Positions 35,846-44,519 of a stretch of 64,000 bases of DNA are shown here, one piece after another (the stretch's first letter is position 1; every line of letters begins with the position of its first letter). A program made the position numbers and the translations under genes. The stretch is from Streptomyces yangpuensis. Lineage in GTDB: Bacteria; Actinomycetota; Actinomycetes; Streptomycetales; Streptomycetaceae. Below the pieces are notes generated by a model. That model was not told the DNA's origin. It made no database searches and worked only from the letters and a program-made list of their open reading frames with translations. The DNA lies in contig NZ_LBMK01000003.1 in assembly GCF_001005295.1 (NCBI RefSeq), forward strand, positions 966,183-1,030,182. The letters run 5' to 3'.

Positions 35846-35895
35846 CCTCTACAGCTGTAGAGGACGACGGTGTCACTCTACAGCTGTAGAGTGAC
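35846..35895. promoter_or_regulatory. two CTCTACAGCTGTAGAG operators between monooxygenase and tetR
   Basis: The 16-bp palindrome CTCTACAGCTGTAGAG occurs twice. The first copy extends to an 18-bp perfect palindrome (35846-35863), the second to a 24-bp perfect palindrome (35872-35895). Their centres are 29 bp apart, and the second ends 3 bases before the tetR start. This is a textbook divergent TetR operator pair. Confidence 0.85.
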
Positions 35896-35898
35896 CTG

Positions 35899-36534
35899 AT
35901 GTCCACCTCTCCTCCTGCTGATCGCAGAGCGCTGATCGCCGACACCGCGATCGGACTCGTGGCCGCCGCCGGGCTCCGGGGCCTGACCCACCGCGCGGTC
36001 GACGCCGCCGCCGGGCTGCCCGCGGGCAGCACCTCGTACTACTTCCGCACGAGGACGGCGCTGATCGGGGCGTGCTATCAGCGGCTGGCCGAACTGGACC
36101 TCGCGGACGTGGGCGACGGGAGCCCCTTCGGGACCGCCGAGCCGGCCCTCCCTGGGGCGCCCGGCCGGGATCCGGTCGACCGGGAGGCGGCCGCGGCGGC
36201 GCTGGCGGGGCTGCTGTACCGCTGGCTGACCGTGGGACGCGAGCGCCAGCTGGCCCGCTTCGAACTGAGCCTGGAGGCCGCGCGCAATCCGGAGCTGGGG
36301 GCGGACCTCCGGCGGGCGGGGCGGGGGCCCCGGGTCCGGGCTGCGGGCATCGTGGCCGCCCTCGGGGCCGACCGGCCCGAAGAGGCCGCGGAACTGCTCG
36401 TCGCCTGGACCGAGGGGCTCCTCTACGACCGGCTGGCCGGTGCCCTGGCCCGCTCCCGGCCGGCCCCGGACCTCGCCGAACTGACCGCGGTGGCGCGCCG
36501 GATGCTCGCCGCGGCCCTGGCGGACCCGGCCTGA
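35899..36534 (+). CDS. TetR-family repressor
   Basis: 211-residue TetR regulator with an N-terminal helix-turn-helix (LIADTAIGLVAAAGLRGLTH, then AVDAAAGLPAGSTSYYFRTR, residues 12-55) and a helical ligand-binding C-terminal domain. It should bind the CTCTACAGCTGTAGAG palindromes immediately upstream, controlling itself and the divergent monooxygenase. The ATG is 3 bases from the second palindrome, so there is no room for a normal ribosome site and the mRNA may be leaderless or short-leadered. A 16-bp-stem terminator follows. Confidence 0.92.
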   Translation: MSTSPPADRRALIADTAIGLVAAAGLRGLTHRAVDAAAGLPAGSTSYYFRTRTALIGACYQRLAELDLADVGDGSPFGTAEPALPGAPGRDPVDREAAAAALAGLLYRWLTVGRERQLARFELSLEAARNPELGADLRRAGRGPRVRAAGIVAALGADRPEEAAELLVAWTEGLLYDRLAGALARSRPAPDLAELTAVARRMLAAALADPA

Positions 36535-36538
36535 ACGC

Positions 36539-36583
36539 GGAAGAGCCCCGCCGCACCGGGGGATGTGGCGGCGGGGCTCTTCC
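36539..36583 (+). terminator. terminator after tetR
   Basis: GGAAGAGCCCCGCCGC and its exact reverse complement form a perfect 16-bp stem with a 13-base loop, starting 4 bases after the tetR stop. Confidence 0.8.
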
Positions 36584-36737
36584 ATCGGTACGCGCCGGCG
36601 GGATCAAGGCGGGAGGGCCGGTGCGTTCCTCCTGGTGGAGTGCGCTTACGCTACGCCCGGCGTGGCTGAAAATACACCCCTTCGCATGGCTTGATTCGCA
36701 CGTCCGGGAGGGGCAGGATTTTCTGTTCGGGCACCTC

Positions 36738-36743
36738 TAGGAT
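36738..36743 (+). promoter_or_regulatory. -10 element for leaderless VOC mRNA
   Basis: TAGGAT is followed by exactly 6 bases and then the ATG of the VOC gene, with no ribosome site. This is the leaderless layout also seen at 28628 and 62633. Confidence 0.4.
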
Positions 36744-36749
36744 CCGGTC

Positions 36750-37124
36750 ATGATCGCTGAACTGCAGTGCGTGGTCCTCGACTGCCCCGAGCCGCAGGCG
36801 CTCGCCGATTTCTACCGGTCGCTGCTGGGCGGCAACGTCAACCAGCAGGACCGGCGTTGGTCCCTCGACGACACCTGGGCGACGCTCCACACGCCGTCGG
36901 GTCCGGTGCTCGCCTTCCAGCGGGTGACGGACCATCAGCCGCCGCGCTGGCCCGACCCCAGCCGGCCGCAGCAGTTCCACCTGGACCTCGGCGTCGCGGA
37001 CCTGGACCGGGCGCAGGAGGAGGTGCTCGCGGCCGGCGGGACCCTGCTCGACGGGGCGGACGGGCGCGGCTGGCGCGTGTACGCGGACCCGGCGGGACAC
37101 CCCTTCTGCCTGGTCCGCGACTGA
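36750..37124 (+). CDS. VOC (glyoxalase/bleomycin-resistance) superfamily protein
   Basis: 124-residue single VOC domain of paired beta-alpha-beta-beta-beta units. LQCVVLDCPEPQALADFYRSLLGG begins module one and FHLDLGVADLDRAQEEVLAAGG begins module two; YADPAGHPFCLVRD is the usual C-terminal end. VOC proteins include metal enzymes and antibiotic-binding proteins; the His in FHLDL and a Glu/Gln elsewhere could be metal ligands. This subgroup is mostly uncharacterised. It stands alone and converges on the serine hydrolase. Confidence 0.85.
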   Translation: MIAELQCVVLDCPEPQALADFYRSLLGGNVNQQDRRWSLDDTWATLHTPSGPVLAFQRVTDHQPPRWPDPSRPQQFHLDLGVADLDRAQEEVLAAGGTLLDGADGRGWRVYADPAGHPFCLVRD

Positions 37125-37149
37125 CCCGCCCCGTCGCTCGGTCCTTCGG

Positions 37150-39282
37150 TCAGTCCGCGGACCGGCTCCAGCCGACGGCCTCGACGCGGGCCGCGTCGTC
37201 GGGCCGGTCCTCCGCGAACAGCAGCCGGGCAGGTTCCGCCACGCGTACGACATCCACGTACACCCCACGCCCGACATAGCGGCCCGTAGCGGTGTGGCGG
37301 AACCGCAGCCGCACCTCACGGCCCGCCCAGGCGGCCGTGAGGGGGGCCTCCAGCCGGTGCCAGATACGCCCCGACCAGCCGCCGACGGAGCCCTGCGGCC
37401 ACTCCTCGGTGACGCCGCCGGTGGACCGCAGGGTGGTGAACGGCAGCGGCGCCCAGTCCACGCCGTCCGGCGAGACTTCCAGGTGCAGGGCGCCCTCCCC
37501 TGGCACGGTGTCCCACCACACGGCGCAGCGCAGCCGGGCGGCGGCCGTGGCCGGGGTGAGCGGCGGCAGGGTGAGGGTGCCCGAGCCGCCGGGGACGTTC
37601 CCGGAGAACCAGGCGGCGCCGCCGTGCCGCGTACGGACCGGGACGGCGCGGGCGAAGCGGTTGCCGACGGCGACCCGCGGGGCGCTGCCGGCCCGCCAGG
37701 TGCGCACGGGGTGGACGGAGTTGCCCAGCAGGATCAGGAAGGAGTCGGTGGAGGGGTCGAGGACGAGGGAGGTGCCGGTGAACCCGGTGTGGCCGGCCGA
37801 GTGAGGGGTGGCCATGGCGCCCATGTACCAGTGCTGGTAGAGCTCGAAGCCGAGGCCGTGGTCGTCGCCGGGGAAGGCGGTGTTGTAGTCGGTGAAGAGC
37901 AGTTCGACGGAGGCCGGGCGCAGGATCCGCCGGCCCGCGTAGGCCCCGCCGTCGAGGAGGGTGCGGGCCAGGACGGCCAGGTCCCAGGCGGTGCCGAAGA
38001 CCCCGGCGTGGCCCGCGACCCCGCCGAGGGCGTACGCGTTCTCGTCATGGACCTCGCCCCACACCAGGCCGCGGTCCAGGCCGGACCAGGGCGGCCGCTG
38101 CACCTCGGTGGCGGCGGTGATCCGGCGCCAGGAGAGCGGCGGGTTGTATCGCGTGCGGTGCATACCGAGCGGAGCGGTGATCTCGTCGTGGAGCAGGACA
38201 TCCAGAGTGCGACCGGTGATCCGTTCCAGGAGCAGTTGCAGCGCGATGAGGTTGAGGTCGGAGTAGCGGTAGACGCTCCCCGGGGTCTCCTGCGGCCTGA
38301 CCGACCACAGCAGCCGCAGCCGCCCCTCGCGCGTCGGCTCCTGGTAGAAGGGCGCCCACGAGCGAAGTCCCGAGGTGTGCGTGAGCAGCTGACGGACCGT
38401 GATGATCTCCTTGCCGCCGCCGGTGAACTCCGGCAGGTAGCGGCGCACCGGAGCCTCCAGCTCCAGTCGCCCGCGCTCCATCTGCTGCACGGCCAGGATC
38501 GAGGTGAACAGCTTGGTCAGCGAGGCCAGGTCGAAGACGGTGTCCTCGGCCATCGCGATCCGCTCGGCCGCGGGGAACTCCCGTACCCGATCGGTCCGTA
38601 CGTCGTAGTCCGCGTACCGGACGGCATGGCCCATGGCCCGGTGCAGGGCGACGGTACGGCCCCGGCCGGCCAGGACCACCGCCCCGGCGTAGTACGGATG
38701 CTCGGGGGAGGGGCCCAGGAACCGCCGGGCCTCGTCCGCCACCGCCTCCAGGTGCCGCTCCAGCAGGCCGGCCTGGCGCGCGGACCCGTACCGCAGGCGC
38801 AGCCCCTGCAGGGCGCGCCGCTCGGCCGGGTTGCCGGCCGCACCCGCCGCGCCCGGGAGCGCCGCGTGCAGCACGAGCACCCCGCCGAGCGCGAGCAGCC
38901 GCGCCCCGAGCCGCCGCCGGCTCAGCGCCCGCCGGGACCCGGACGCCGCGCCGCGCCCCTGTCCCCCGTCCTCCCCCTGCTCCGGCCGCCCCCCGTGGCC
39001 CCGTCCCCGTTCGGCCTCTTGCTCCCGCCTCGGGTCCCGCTCCGGCTCCCGCCTCGGCTCCGGCTTCCGCTTCGGCTCCCGCCGTTGCGTCCGCTCCCGG
39101 TGCGGGTCCCGCCCGTGCGCCCGATCAGGCCTCTGCTCCCGCTGGGAACGGGGTCCGGGGGCCTGTCGGGCTGCTGTCTCCAAGGCGGCGTCCCCGTGCT
39201 CGTACGGCTGCTCACGGCCTGCGCCGCCCGCCCGTTCCGTACCGGCCTCCGCCACCGCCTCGGCCCCCGTGTCCACTGCCAT
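37150..39282 (-). CDS. secreted or anchored beta-lactamase-family serine hydrolase with basic N-terminal region
   Basis: 710-residue serine hydrolase (beta-lactamase/class C, DD-peptidase-like). The catalytic motif FDLASLTKLFTSILA (Ser and Lys of SxxK, about residue 250) and a YSDLN tyrosine motif (about 330) are visible; HTGFTG near residue 475 fits the third motif. The C-terminal 190 residues look like a beta-sandwich. Before the catalytic domain lie about 125 polar residues dominated by Arg, Glu and Pro, then LGARLLALGGVLVLHAALPGAAGAA, a membrane anchor or late signal peptide. ATG 39282 has GAGGAGGG. The likely role is cell-wall peptide or ester hydrolysis outside the membrane. Confidence 0.83.
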   Translation of the reverse strand: MAVDTGAEAVAEAGTERAGGAGREQPYEHGDAALETAARQAPGPRSQREQRPDRAHGRDPHRERTQRREPKRKPEPRREPERDPRREQEAERGRGHGGRPEQGEDGGQGRGAASGSRRALSRRRLGARLLALGGVLVLHAALPGAAGAAGNPAERRALQGLRLRYGSARQAGLLERHLEAVADEARRFLGPSPEHPYYAGAVVLAGRGRTVALHRAMGHAVRYADYDVRTDRVREFPAAERIAMAEDTVFDLASLTKLFTSILAVQQMERGRLELEAPVRRYLPEFTGGGKEIITVRQLLTHTSGLRSWAPFYQEPTREGRLRLLWSVRPQETPGSVYRYSDLNLIALQLLLERITGRTLDVLLHDEITAPLGMHRTRYNPPLSWRRITAATEVQRPPWSGLDRGLVWGEVHDENAYALGGVAGHAGVFGTAWDLAVLARTLLDGGAYAGRRILRPASVELLFTDYNTAFPGDDHGLGFELYQHWYMGAMATPHSAGHTGFTGTSLVLDPSTDSFLILLGNSVHPVRTWRAGSAPRVAVGNRFARAVPVRTRHGGAAWFSGNVPGGSGTLTLPPLTPATAAARLRCAVWWDTVPGEGALHLEVSPDGVDWAPLPFTTLRSTGGVTEEWPQGSVGGWSGRIWHRLEAPLTAAWAGREVRLRFRHTATGRYVGRGVYVDVVRVAEPARLLFAEDRPDDAARVEAVGWSRSAD

Positions 39283-39298
39283 GTCCGGCCCTCCTCGT

Positions 39299-39335
39299 CC
39301 GCAACCCGCAACCCGCAACCCGCAACCCGCACTTC
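39299..39335. repeat. 7-bp tandem repeat upstream of serine hydrolase
   Basis: CGCAACC is repeated four times in tandem just upstream of the serine-hydrolase start. It could be a replication-slippage tract; no function is evident. Confidence 0.7.
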
Positions 39336-39511
39336 GCGCCCGCGGTCCCTGCCGGATGCCCGTCCCGCCCGGCCCGCCCCGGCGGGAGACGGGCCCGCCG
39401 CAGGCGAGCAGGCCCGGACCTCCCGGCTCCCGGATCTGCCGAGCGAGCCGCAGGCTATTGGGTATCTGCCCGCCCCTCGGTCACCCTCCCCACCGACCGG
39501 GCCGTAAAGAA

Positions 39512-39528
39512 TCTGACACTGCATCAGA
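39512..39528. promoter_or_regulatory. 17-bp TCTGAC...TCAGA operator before the NPD-FadD operon
   Basis: TCTGACACTGCATCAGA is an inverted repeat flanked by AA on the left and AAA on the right. A site of the same length, arms and flanks (TCTGACTGAGTGTCAGA) lies at 57890 in the fadD19/echA19 gap. The start codon of the operon is 43 bases downstream. The repressor is unknown, most likely TetR-type. Confidence 0.6.
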
Positions 39529-39571
39529 AAATCTCTTCCCTCGGCCGCCGGGCTGCGGCATCCTGCCGCCC

Positions 39572-40687
39572 ATGGAGACGGAGCTGAGCAGGAAACTGGG
39601 AGTCGAGCACGCCATCTTCGGCTTCACGCCCTTCCCCGCGGTCGCCGCCGCGATCACCCGGGCGGGTGGATTCGGCGTTCTCGGCGCGGTCCGCTACACC
39701 GCGCCCGGCGACCTCAAACGCGACCTCGACTGGATGCAGGCGCACACCGACGGCAAGCCCTACGGTCTGGACGTCGTCATGCCCGCCAAGAAGGCCGTCG
39801 ACGGGATCGGCGAAGCCGACATCGAGGCGATGATCCCGGCCGCTCACCGCGCCTTCGTCCGCGACATCCTCGCCGAACACCACGTGCCCGAGCTCGCCGA
39901 GGGCGAGGCCTCCGGCTGGCGCATCACCGGCTGGATGGAGCAGGTCGCCCGGGGCCAGCTCGACGTCGCCTTCGACTACCCGGTCAAACTCCTGGCGAAC
40001 GCCCTCGGTTCCCCGCCCGCCGACGTCATCGCCCGCGCCCACGACCACGGCGTGCTCGTCGCGGCCCTCGCCGGCAGCGCCAAGCACGCCCGCCGTCACG
40101 CCGAAGCCGGCATCGACGTCGTCGTCGCCCAGGGCTACGAGGCCGGCGGCCACACCGGCGACATAGCCACCATGGTCCTGGTCCCGGAGATCGTCGAGGC
40201 CGTCGCCCCGCTCCCGGTCCTCGCAGCCGGCGGCATCGGCAGCGGCGAGCAGATCGCCGCCGGCCTCGCCCTCGGCGCCCAGGGCGCCTGGCTCGGCTCC
40301 CTCTGGCTCACCACCACCGAGGCCGACCTCCACTCCCGCGCCCTCACCGAGAAGCTCCTCGCCGCCGGCTCCGGCGACACCGTCCGCTCCCGCGCCCTCA
40401 CCGGGAAACCCGCCCGCCAGCTGCGCACCGAGTGGACCGACGCCTGGGACGACCCGGCGGGGCCGGGCGCGCTCCCCATGCCGCTCCAGGGCCTCCTCGT
40501 CGCCGAGGCCGTCTCCCGCATCCAGAAGTACGAGGTCCAGCCGCTGCTGGGCACCCCCGTCGGCCAGATCGTCGGCCGCATGAACAGCGAACGCAGCGTC
40601 CAGGCCGTCTTCGACGAGCTCACCAGCGGCTTCGAGAAGGCGATCGACCGCATCAACCGCATCGCCGGCCGAGTCCGAGAGGCGTGA
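39572..40687 (+). CDS. nitronate-monooxygenase/IpdC-like FMN oxidoreductase
   Basis: 371-residue TIM-barrel FMN enzyme of the 2-nitropropane-dioxygenase (NPD) family. Motifs: GFTPFPAVAAAITRAGGFGVLGA at the N-terminus, VVVAQGYEAGGHTGD (about residue 190, phosphate/nitronate region), and VLAAGGIGSGEQIAAGLALGAQG. Actinobacterial members of this length include IpdC, a reductase of steroid-ring catabolism, and homologues next to fatty-acid genes. Being coupled to an acyl-CoA synthetase and sharing an operator with the fadD19-echA19 locus favours a lipid or steroid role over nitronate detoxification. The ribosome site is weak. Confidence 0.85.
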   Translation: METELSRKLGVEHAIFGFTPFPAVAAAITRAGGFGVLGAVRYTAPGDLKRDLDWMQAHTDGKPYGLDVVMPAKKAVDGIGEADIEAMIPAAHRAFVRDILAEHHVPELAEGEASGWRITGWMEQVARGQLDVAFDYPVKLLANALGSPPADVIARAHDHGVLVAALAGSAKHARRHAEAGIDVVVAQGYEAGGHTGDIATMVLVPEIVEAVAPLPVLAAGGIGSGEQIAAGLALGAQGAWLGSLWLTTTEADLHSRALTEKLLAAGSGDTVRSRALTGKPARQLRTEWTDAWDDPAGPGALPMPLQGLLVAEAVSRIQKYEVQPLLGTPVGQIVGRMNSERSVQAVFDELTSGFEKAIDRINRIAGRVREA

Positions 40688-40692
40688 CCGCC

Positions 40693-42276
40693 ATGACCGC
40701 CAGCACGTCCACCGCCCCCGCCGCCGACCGGCAGCCGCCCAACGGCTTCTGGGCCCAGGCCGCCGCCGATCCCGGCCGCACCGTCCTGACCGCCCCGGAC
40801 GGCGAGGAGTGGAGCGCCGGCCGGCTGCACGCCGACGTCAACCGGCTCGTCCACGGGCTGCGCGCCGCCGGGCTGGAGAGGGGCGACGTCTTCGCCGTCG
40901 TCCTCCCCAACGGCGTCGAGTTCCTCACCGCCTACCTCGCCGCCTCCCAGGCCGGCCTCTACCTCGTGCCCGTCAACCACCACCTGGTGGGCCCCGAGAT
41001 CGCCTGGATCGTCTCCGACTCCGGCGCCAAGGTCCTCATCGCCCACGAGCGCTTCGCCGAGGCCGCCACCGCCGCGGCCGACGAGGCGGCCCTGCCCGGA
41101 AGCCACCGCTACGCCGTCGGAACGGTCCCCGGCTTCCGCCCGTACGGCGAACTCCTCGACGGCCGGCCCGCCACACCCCCGGCGGACCGCACCCTCGGCT
41201 GGGTCATGAACTACACCTCCGGCACCACCGGCCGCCCGCGCGGCATCCGCCGCCCCCTGCCCGGCAAGCTCCCGGAGGAGACGTACCTCGGCGGCTTCCT
41301 CGGCATCTTCGGGATCCGCCCCTTCGACGGCAACGTCCACCTGGTCTGCTCGCCGCTCTACCACACGGCCGTCCTCCAGTTCGCGGGCGCCGCCCTGCAC
41401 ATAGGCCACCCGCTCGTCCTCATGGACAAGTGGACCCCGCAGGAGATGCTGCGCCTCATCGACGCCCACGCCTGCACCCACACCCACATGGTGCCCACCC
41501 AGTTCCACCGGCTCCTCGCCCTCCCGCAGGAGACGAAGGAGGCCTACGACGTCTCCTCGATGCGGCACGCCATCCACGGCGCCGCGCCCTGCCCCGACCA
41601 CGTCAAACGGGCGATGATCGACTGGTGGGGCGGCTGCGTGGAGGAGTACTACGCGGCGAGCGAGGGCGGGGGCGCCTTCGCGACGGCCGAGGACTGGCTG
41701 AAGAAGCCGGGCACGGTGGGCAAGGCCTGGCCGATCAGCGAGCTGGCCGTCTTCGACGACGACGGCAAACGGCTGCCCCCGGGCGAACTGGGCACGGTCT
41801 ACATGAAGATGAACACCGGCGGCTTCAGCTACCACAAGGACGAGGGCAAGACGAGGAAGAACCGCATCGGCGACTTCTTCACCGTCGGCGACCTCGGCCT
41901 GATGGACGAGGACGGCTACCTCTTCCTCCGCGACCGCAAGATCGACATGATCATCTCCGGCGGGGTCAACATCTACCCGGCCGAGATCGAGTCCGCCCTG
42001 CTCACCCACCCGGCCGTCGCGGACGCCGCTGCCTTCGGCATCCCGCACGCTGACTGGGGCGAGGAGGTCAAGGCGGTCATCGAACCGGCCGAGGGCTTCG
42101 CAGCCGGCGACGCCCTGGCCGCGGAGATCCTGCACCACTGTGAGCGCCGGCTCGCCGGGTACAAGCGGCCCAGGACCGTCGACTTCATCGAGACGATGCC
42201 TCGCGACCCGAACGGCAAGCTCTACAAGCGGCGGCTGCGGGATCCGTACTGGGAGGGCCACGAACGCGCCATGTGA
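40693..42276 (+). CDS. acyl-CoA synthetase (FadD type)
   Basis: 527-residue AMP-forming ligase that activates a carboxylic acid to its CoA thioester. Motifs: P-loop YTSGTTGRPRGIRRP (about residue 180), EEYYAASEGGG (A5 region), FTVGDLGLMDEDGYLFLRDRKIDMIISGG (A7-A8 region) and catalytic Lys in PNGKLYKR (A10). GTG 40684 overlaps the previous stop; ATG 40693 is chosen because GAGAGG is then at a better distance. It probably works with the upstream flavoenzyme on a fatty, branched or steroid acid. A hairpin follows the stop. Confidence 0.9.
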   Translation: MTASTSTAPAADRQPPNGFWAQAAADPGRTVLTAPDGEEWSAGRLHADVNRLVHGLRAAGLERGDVFAVVLPNGVEFLTAYLAASQAGLYLVPVNHHLVGPEIAWIVSDSGAKVLIAHERFAEAATAAADEAALPGSHRYAVGTVPGFRPYGELLDGRPATPPADRTLGWVMNYTSGTTGRPRGIRRPLPGKLPEETYLGGFLGIFGIRPFDGNVHLVCSPLYHTAVLQFAGAALHIGHPLVLMDKWTPQEMLRLIDAHACTHTHMVPTQFHRLLALPQETKEAYDVSSMRHAIHGAAPCPDHVKRAMIDWWGGCVEEYYAASEGGGAFATAEDWLKKPGTVGKAWPISELAVFDDDGKRLPPGELGTVYMKMNTGGFSYHKDEGKTRKNRIGDFFTVGDLGLMDEDGYLFLRDRKIDMIISGGVNIYPAEIESALLTHPAVADAAAFGIPHADWGEEVKAVIEPAEGFAAGDALAAEILHHCERRLAGYKRPRTVDFIETMPRDPNGKLYKRRLRDPYWEGHERAM

Positions 42277-42281
42277 GCGCG

Positions 42282-42304
42282 GGCCCCGGAGGCAGACCGG
42301 GGCC
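42282..42304 (+). terminator. hairpin after acyl-CoA synthetase
   Basis: GGCCCCGG and CCGGGGCC form a perfect 8-bp stem with a 7-base loop, starting 6 bases after the stop codon. Confidence 0.6.
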
Positions 42305-42405
42305 GGGGGCGGCCACGCCGGGAGATCCATGAGAAACGCCACGCCAGGTCCGGGGGAGCGTGCCGTGCGACGCGCCGGAGGGACACTTCTGGCAAGTTGG
42401 CAGAT

Positions 42406-43533
42406 ATGGGTACGACGAAGCGCAGATCCCCCCTGACCGACTGGACCGTCCTGGTCCCCGTGGTGGCGCTGGTCGCGCTGGTGTTCAGCTGGGGGCGGGA
42501 GCTACCCGGCTTCGCCGTGGTGTTGGTCGCCCTGTGCCTGGCCGGTGCGGTCCTGGCAGCCGTCCACCATGCCGAGGTCGTCGCCCACCGGGTCGGCGAA
42601 CCCTTCGGATCCCTGATCCTCGCCGTCGCCGTCACGGTCATCGAAGTGGCACTCATCGTCACCCTGATGGCCGACGGCGGGGACAAGTCCGCCTCGCTCG
42701 CCCGGGACACCGTCTTCGCCGCCGTCATGATCACCTGCAACGGGATCGTCGGCGTGTCCCTGCTCGTCGGCGCCCTCCGCAACCGGGTCGCCGTCTTCAA
42801 CCCCGAGGGCTCGGGCGCGGCCCTCGCCACCGTCGCCACCCTGGCAACCCTCAGCCTGGTCCTGCCGACCTTCACCACGAGCAAGCCCGGCCCGGAGTTC
42901 TCCACGGGGCAGCTGACCTTCGCCGCGGTCGCCTCGCTCGCCCTGTACGGGCTGTTCATCGCCGTCCAGACGGTCCGGCACCGCAACTACTTCCTGCCCG
43001 TGGACACCAGCGGGGACGCGGACACCGGCCGGGACGCCGACGCGTACCAGGTGGACGACCACGCGGCGCCGCCCACCGCGGCCGCCGCCCGGCTCAGCCT
43101 CGGCCTGCTGCTGGTCGCGCTCGTCGCGGTGGTCGGCGACGCCAAGGCCGTCTCCCCGACCATCGAGGCGGCGGTGGCCAAGGCCGGTCTGCCTCAGGCC
43201 GTCGTCGGTGTGATCATCGCCCTGCTCGTCCTGCTGCCGGAGACCCTGGCCGCCGTCCGGGCCGCCCGCCGCGACCGCGTGCAGACCAGCCTCAACCTCG
43301 CCTACGGATCCGCCATCGCCAGCATCGGACTGACCATCCCGGCGATCGCGCTGGCCTCGGTCTGGCTGTCCGGCCCGCTCCTGCTCGGCCTCGGCCCGGT
43401 CCACATGGTGCTGCTCGCGCTGACCGTGGTGGTCAGCACGCTCACCCTCGCCCCCGGCCGCGCCACACTGCTGCAGGGCGGGGTGCACATCGTGGTGCTG
43501 GCCGCGTACCTCTTCCTGGCCGTCAGCCCGTGA
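42406..43533 (+). CDS. ChaA-like calcium (sodium)/proton antiporter
   Basis: 375-residue membrane protein of the Ca2+/cation antiporter (CaCA) family with about eleven hydrophobic helices in two inverted halves. The alpha-repeat signatures are present: GEPFGSLILAVAVTVIEVALI (about residue 60) with the essential Glu, and LPETLAAVRAARRDRVQTSLN plus GSAIASIGLTIP (about 280). A hydrophilic loop of about 45 residues (200-245) separates the halves. Likely role: efflux of Ca2+, Na+ or K+ in exchange for H+. The start is uncertain: TTG 42397 is in frame and nearer to GGAGGG (42377), ATG 42406 is the conventional choice. Confidence 0.87.
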   Translation: MGTTKRRSPLTDWTVLVPVVALVALVFSWGRELPGFAVVLVALCLAGAVLAAVHHAEVVAHRVGEPFGSLILAVAVTVIEVALIVTLMADGGDKSASLARDTVFAAVMITCNGIVGVSLLVGALRNRVAVFNPEGSGAALATVATLATLSLVLPTFTTSKPGPEFSTGQLTFAAVASLALYGLFIAVQTVRHRNYFLPVDTSGDADTGRDADAYQVDDHAAPPTAAAARLSLGLLLVALVAVVGDAKAVSPTIEAAVAKAGLPQAVVGVIIALLVLLPETLAAVRAARRDRVQTSLNLAYGSAIASIGLTIPAIALASVWLSGPLLLGLGPVHMVLLALTVVVSTLTLAPGRATLLQGGVHIVVLAAYLFLAVSP

Positions 43534-43632
43534 GGGCCGGTGCCCGAGCCGGGGCCGGGGCCGGGGCCGGGGGCTGGGCCTGCGCCTGGGCCGGGGCATG
43601 GGCCTGGGCCGGGAAGAGGCCGCGGGCGCCGG

Positions 43633-44445
43633 TCAGCGCCGCTCGCGCACCGGCACCACCTTCAGCCCGGGCGAGGTGAGGATGTCCCGCTCGCAGAGCC
43701 GCGCCCGGACCCAGCGCTCCTCGCAGAACAGCCGGATCTGGTCCGCGTGGTACAGCGAGCCCCGGTCCGAGGACTGGCTCTACGTCAGCAGCGTGCGGGC
43801 CCCCGGGCAGGAACTGCCGTCCCAGCCGGCCGCCTGGATCTGGCTGGACCCGTGCGCGACGTCCGGACAGCCACCGGCCGCCGCGTTCCACCGCGCCTCG
43901 ATCCTGTTCCAGGCGCCGAGCGCATCCGTACCGCCCCGACCGGCCGTTTCCGGCCGCCCCGGACCACGAACCGGTGCTCGCCCAGCGGGCGTCCAGCGCG
44001 ATCCCGGCCGCCCGCAGCCCCGCCACGGTGTCCGCGAGCGCACGCCCGATGCCAGGGGCCGCCCGGTTGACCGTCCGCGGCGTACCTACGGGGTCGGCGG
44101 CCGAGAACGGCACCAGCCACAGGTCCGTGGCCGGGGTCGAGGCCGTCAGCCTGCACCAGAACCGGTCGAGGAGCAGCGCTCCACGGCTGCCGGCGTCGGT
44201 CGTACGGTCCCGGCGTCCCGGCACGCCGCCAAGACGTCCACCACCGAGCCGTTGCCCGCCGTGGCCGTGCCACCGGGCAGGGCGGAGCAGGCCTTCGCCG
44301 CATCCGCCGCCGCCAGGTCACCGGCCGGAGCCCGGTTCGCGAACTGCAGCCGCTCCGGATCGGCCACCGTCAGCCGGCCCTTCGCGGCCACGGGGGCTCT
44401 CCGCTCCGCCCGGCGACAAGAACGGCTTGAAGTGATCCAGGTCAA
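43633..44445 (-). pseudogene. decayed gene of unknown function (two frameshifts and a stop)
   Basis: Coding-like sequence continues through three frames on the minus strand. Frame 1 runs from about 44445 to 44190 (LQFANRAPAGDLAAADAAKACSALPG region), frame 2 from about 44200 to 43930 (FWCRLTASTPATDLWLVPFS), frame 3 from about 43925 to the TGA at 43633 (GAWNRIEARWNAAAGGCPDV), with an in-frame TAG at 43780-43782. The last part reads SLYHADQIRLFCEERWVRAR. The pieces join into one protein of about 250 residues that I do not recognise. Three lesions make sequencing error unlikely. It borders the NTPase-TPR locus. Confidence 0.6.
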
Positions 44446-44519
44446 CCGGGTTGCTGCGGTGCAGACTTGCCACTGAGGATGGAGAAGTGTTTCGACTGCC
44501 TTCGGAGGGGAACAGCGTC

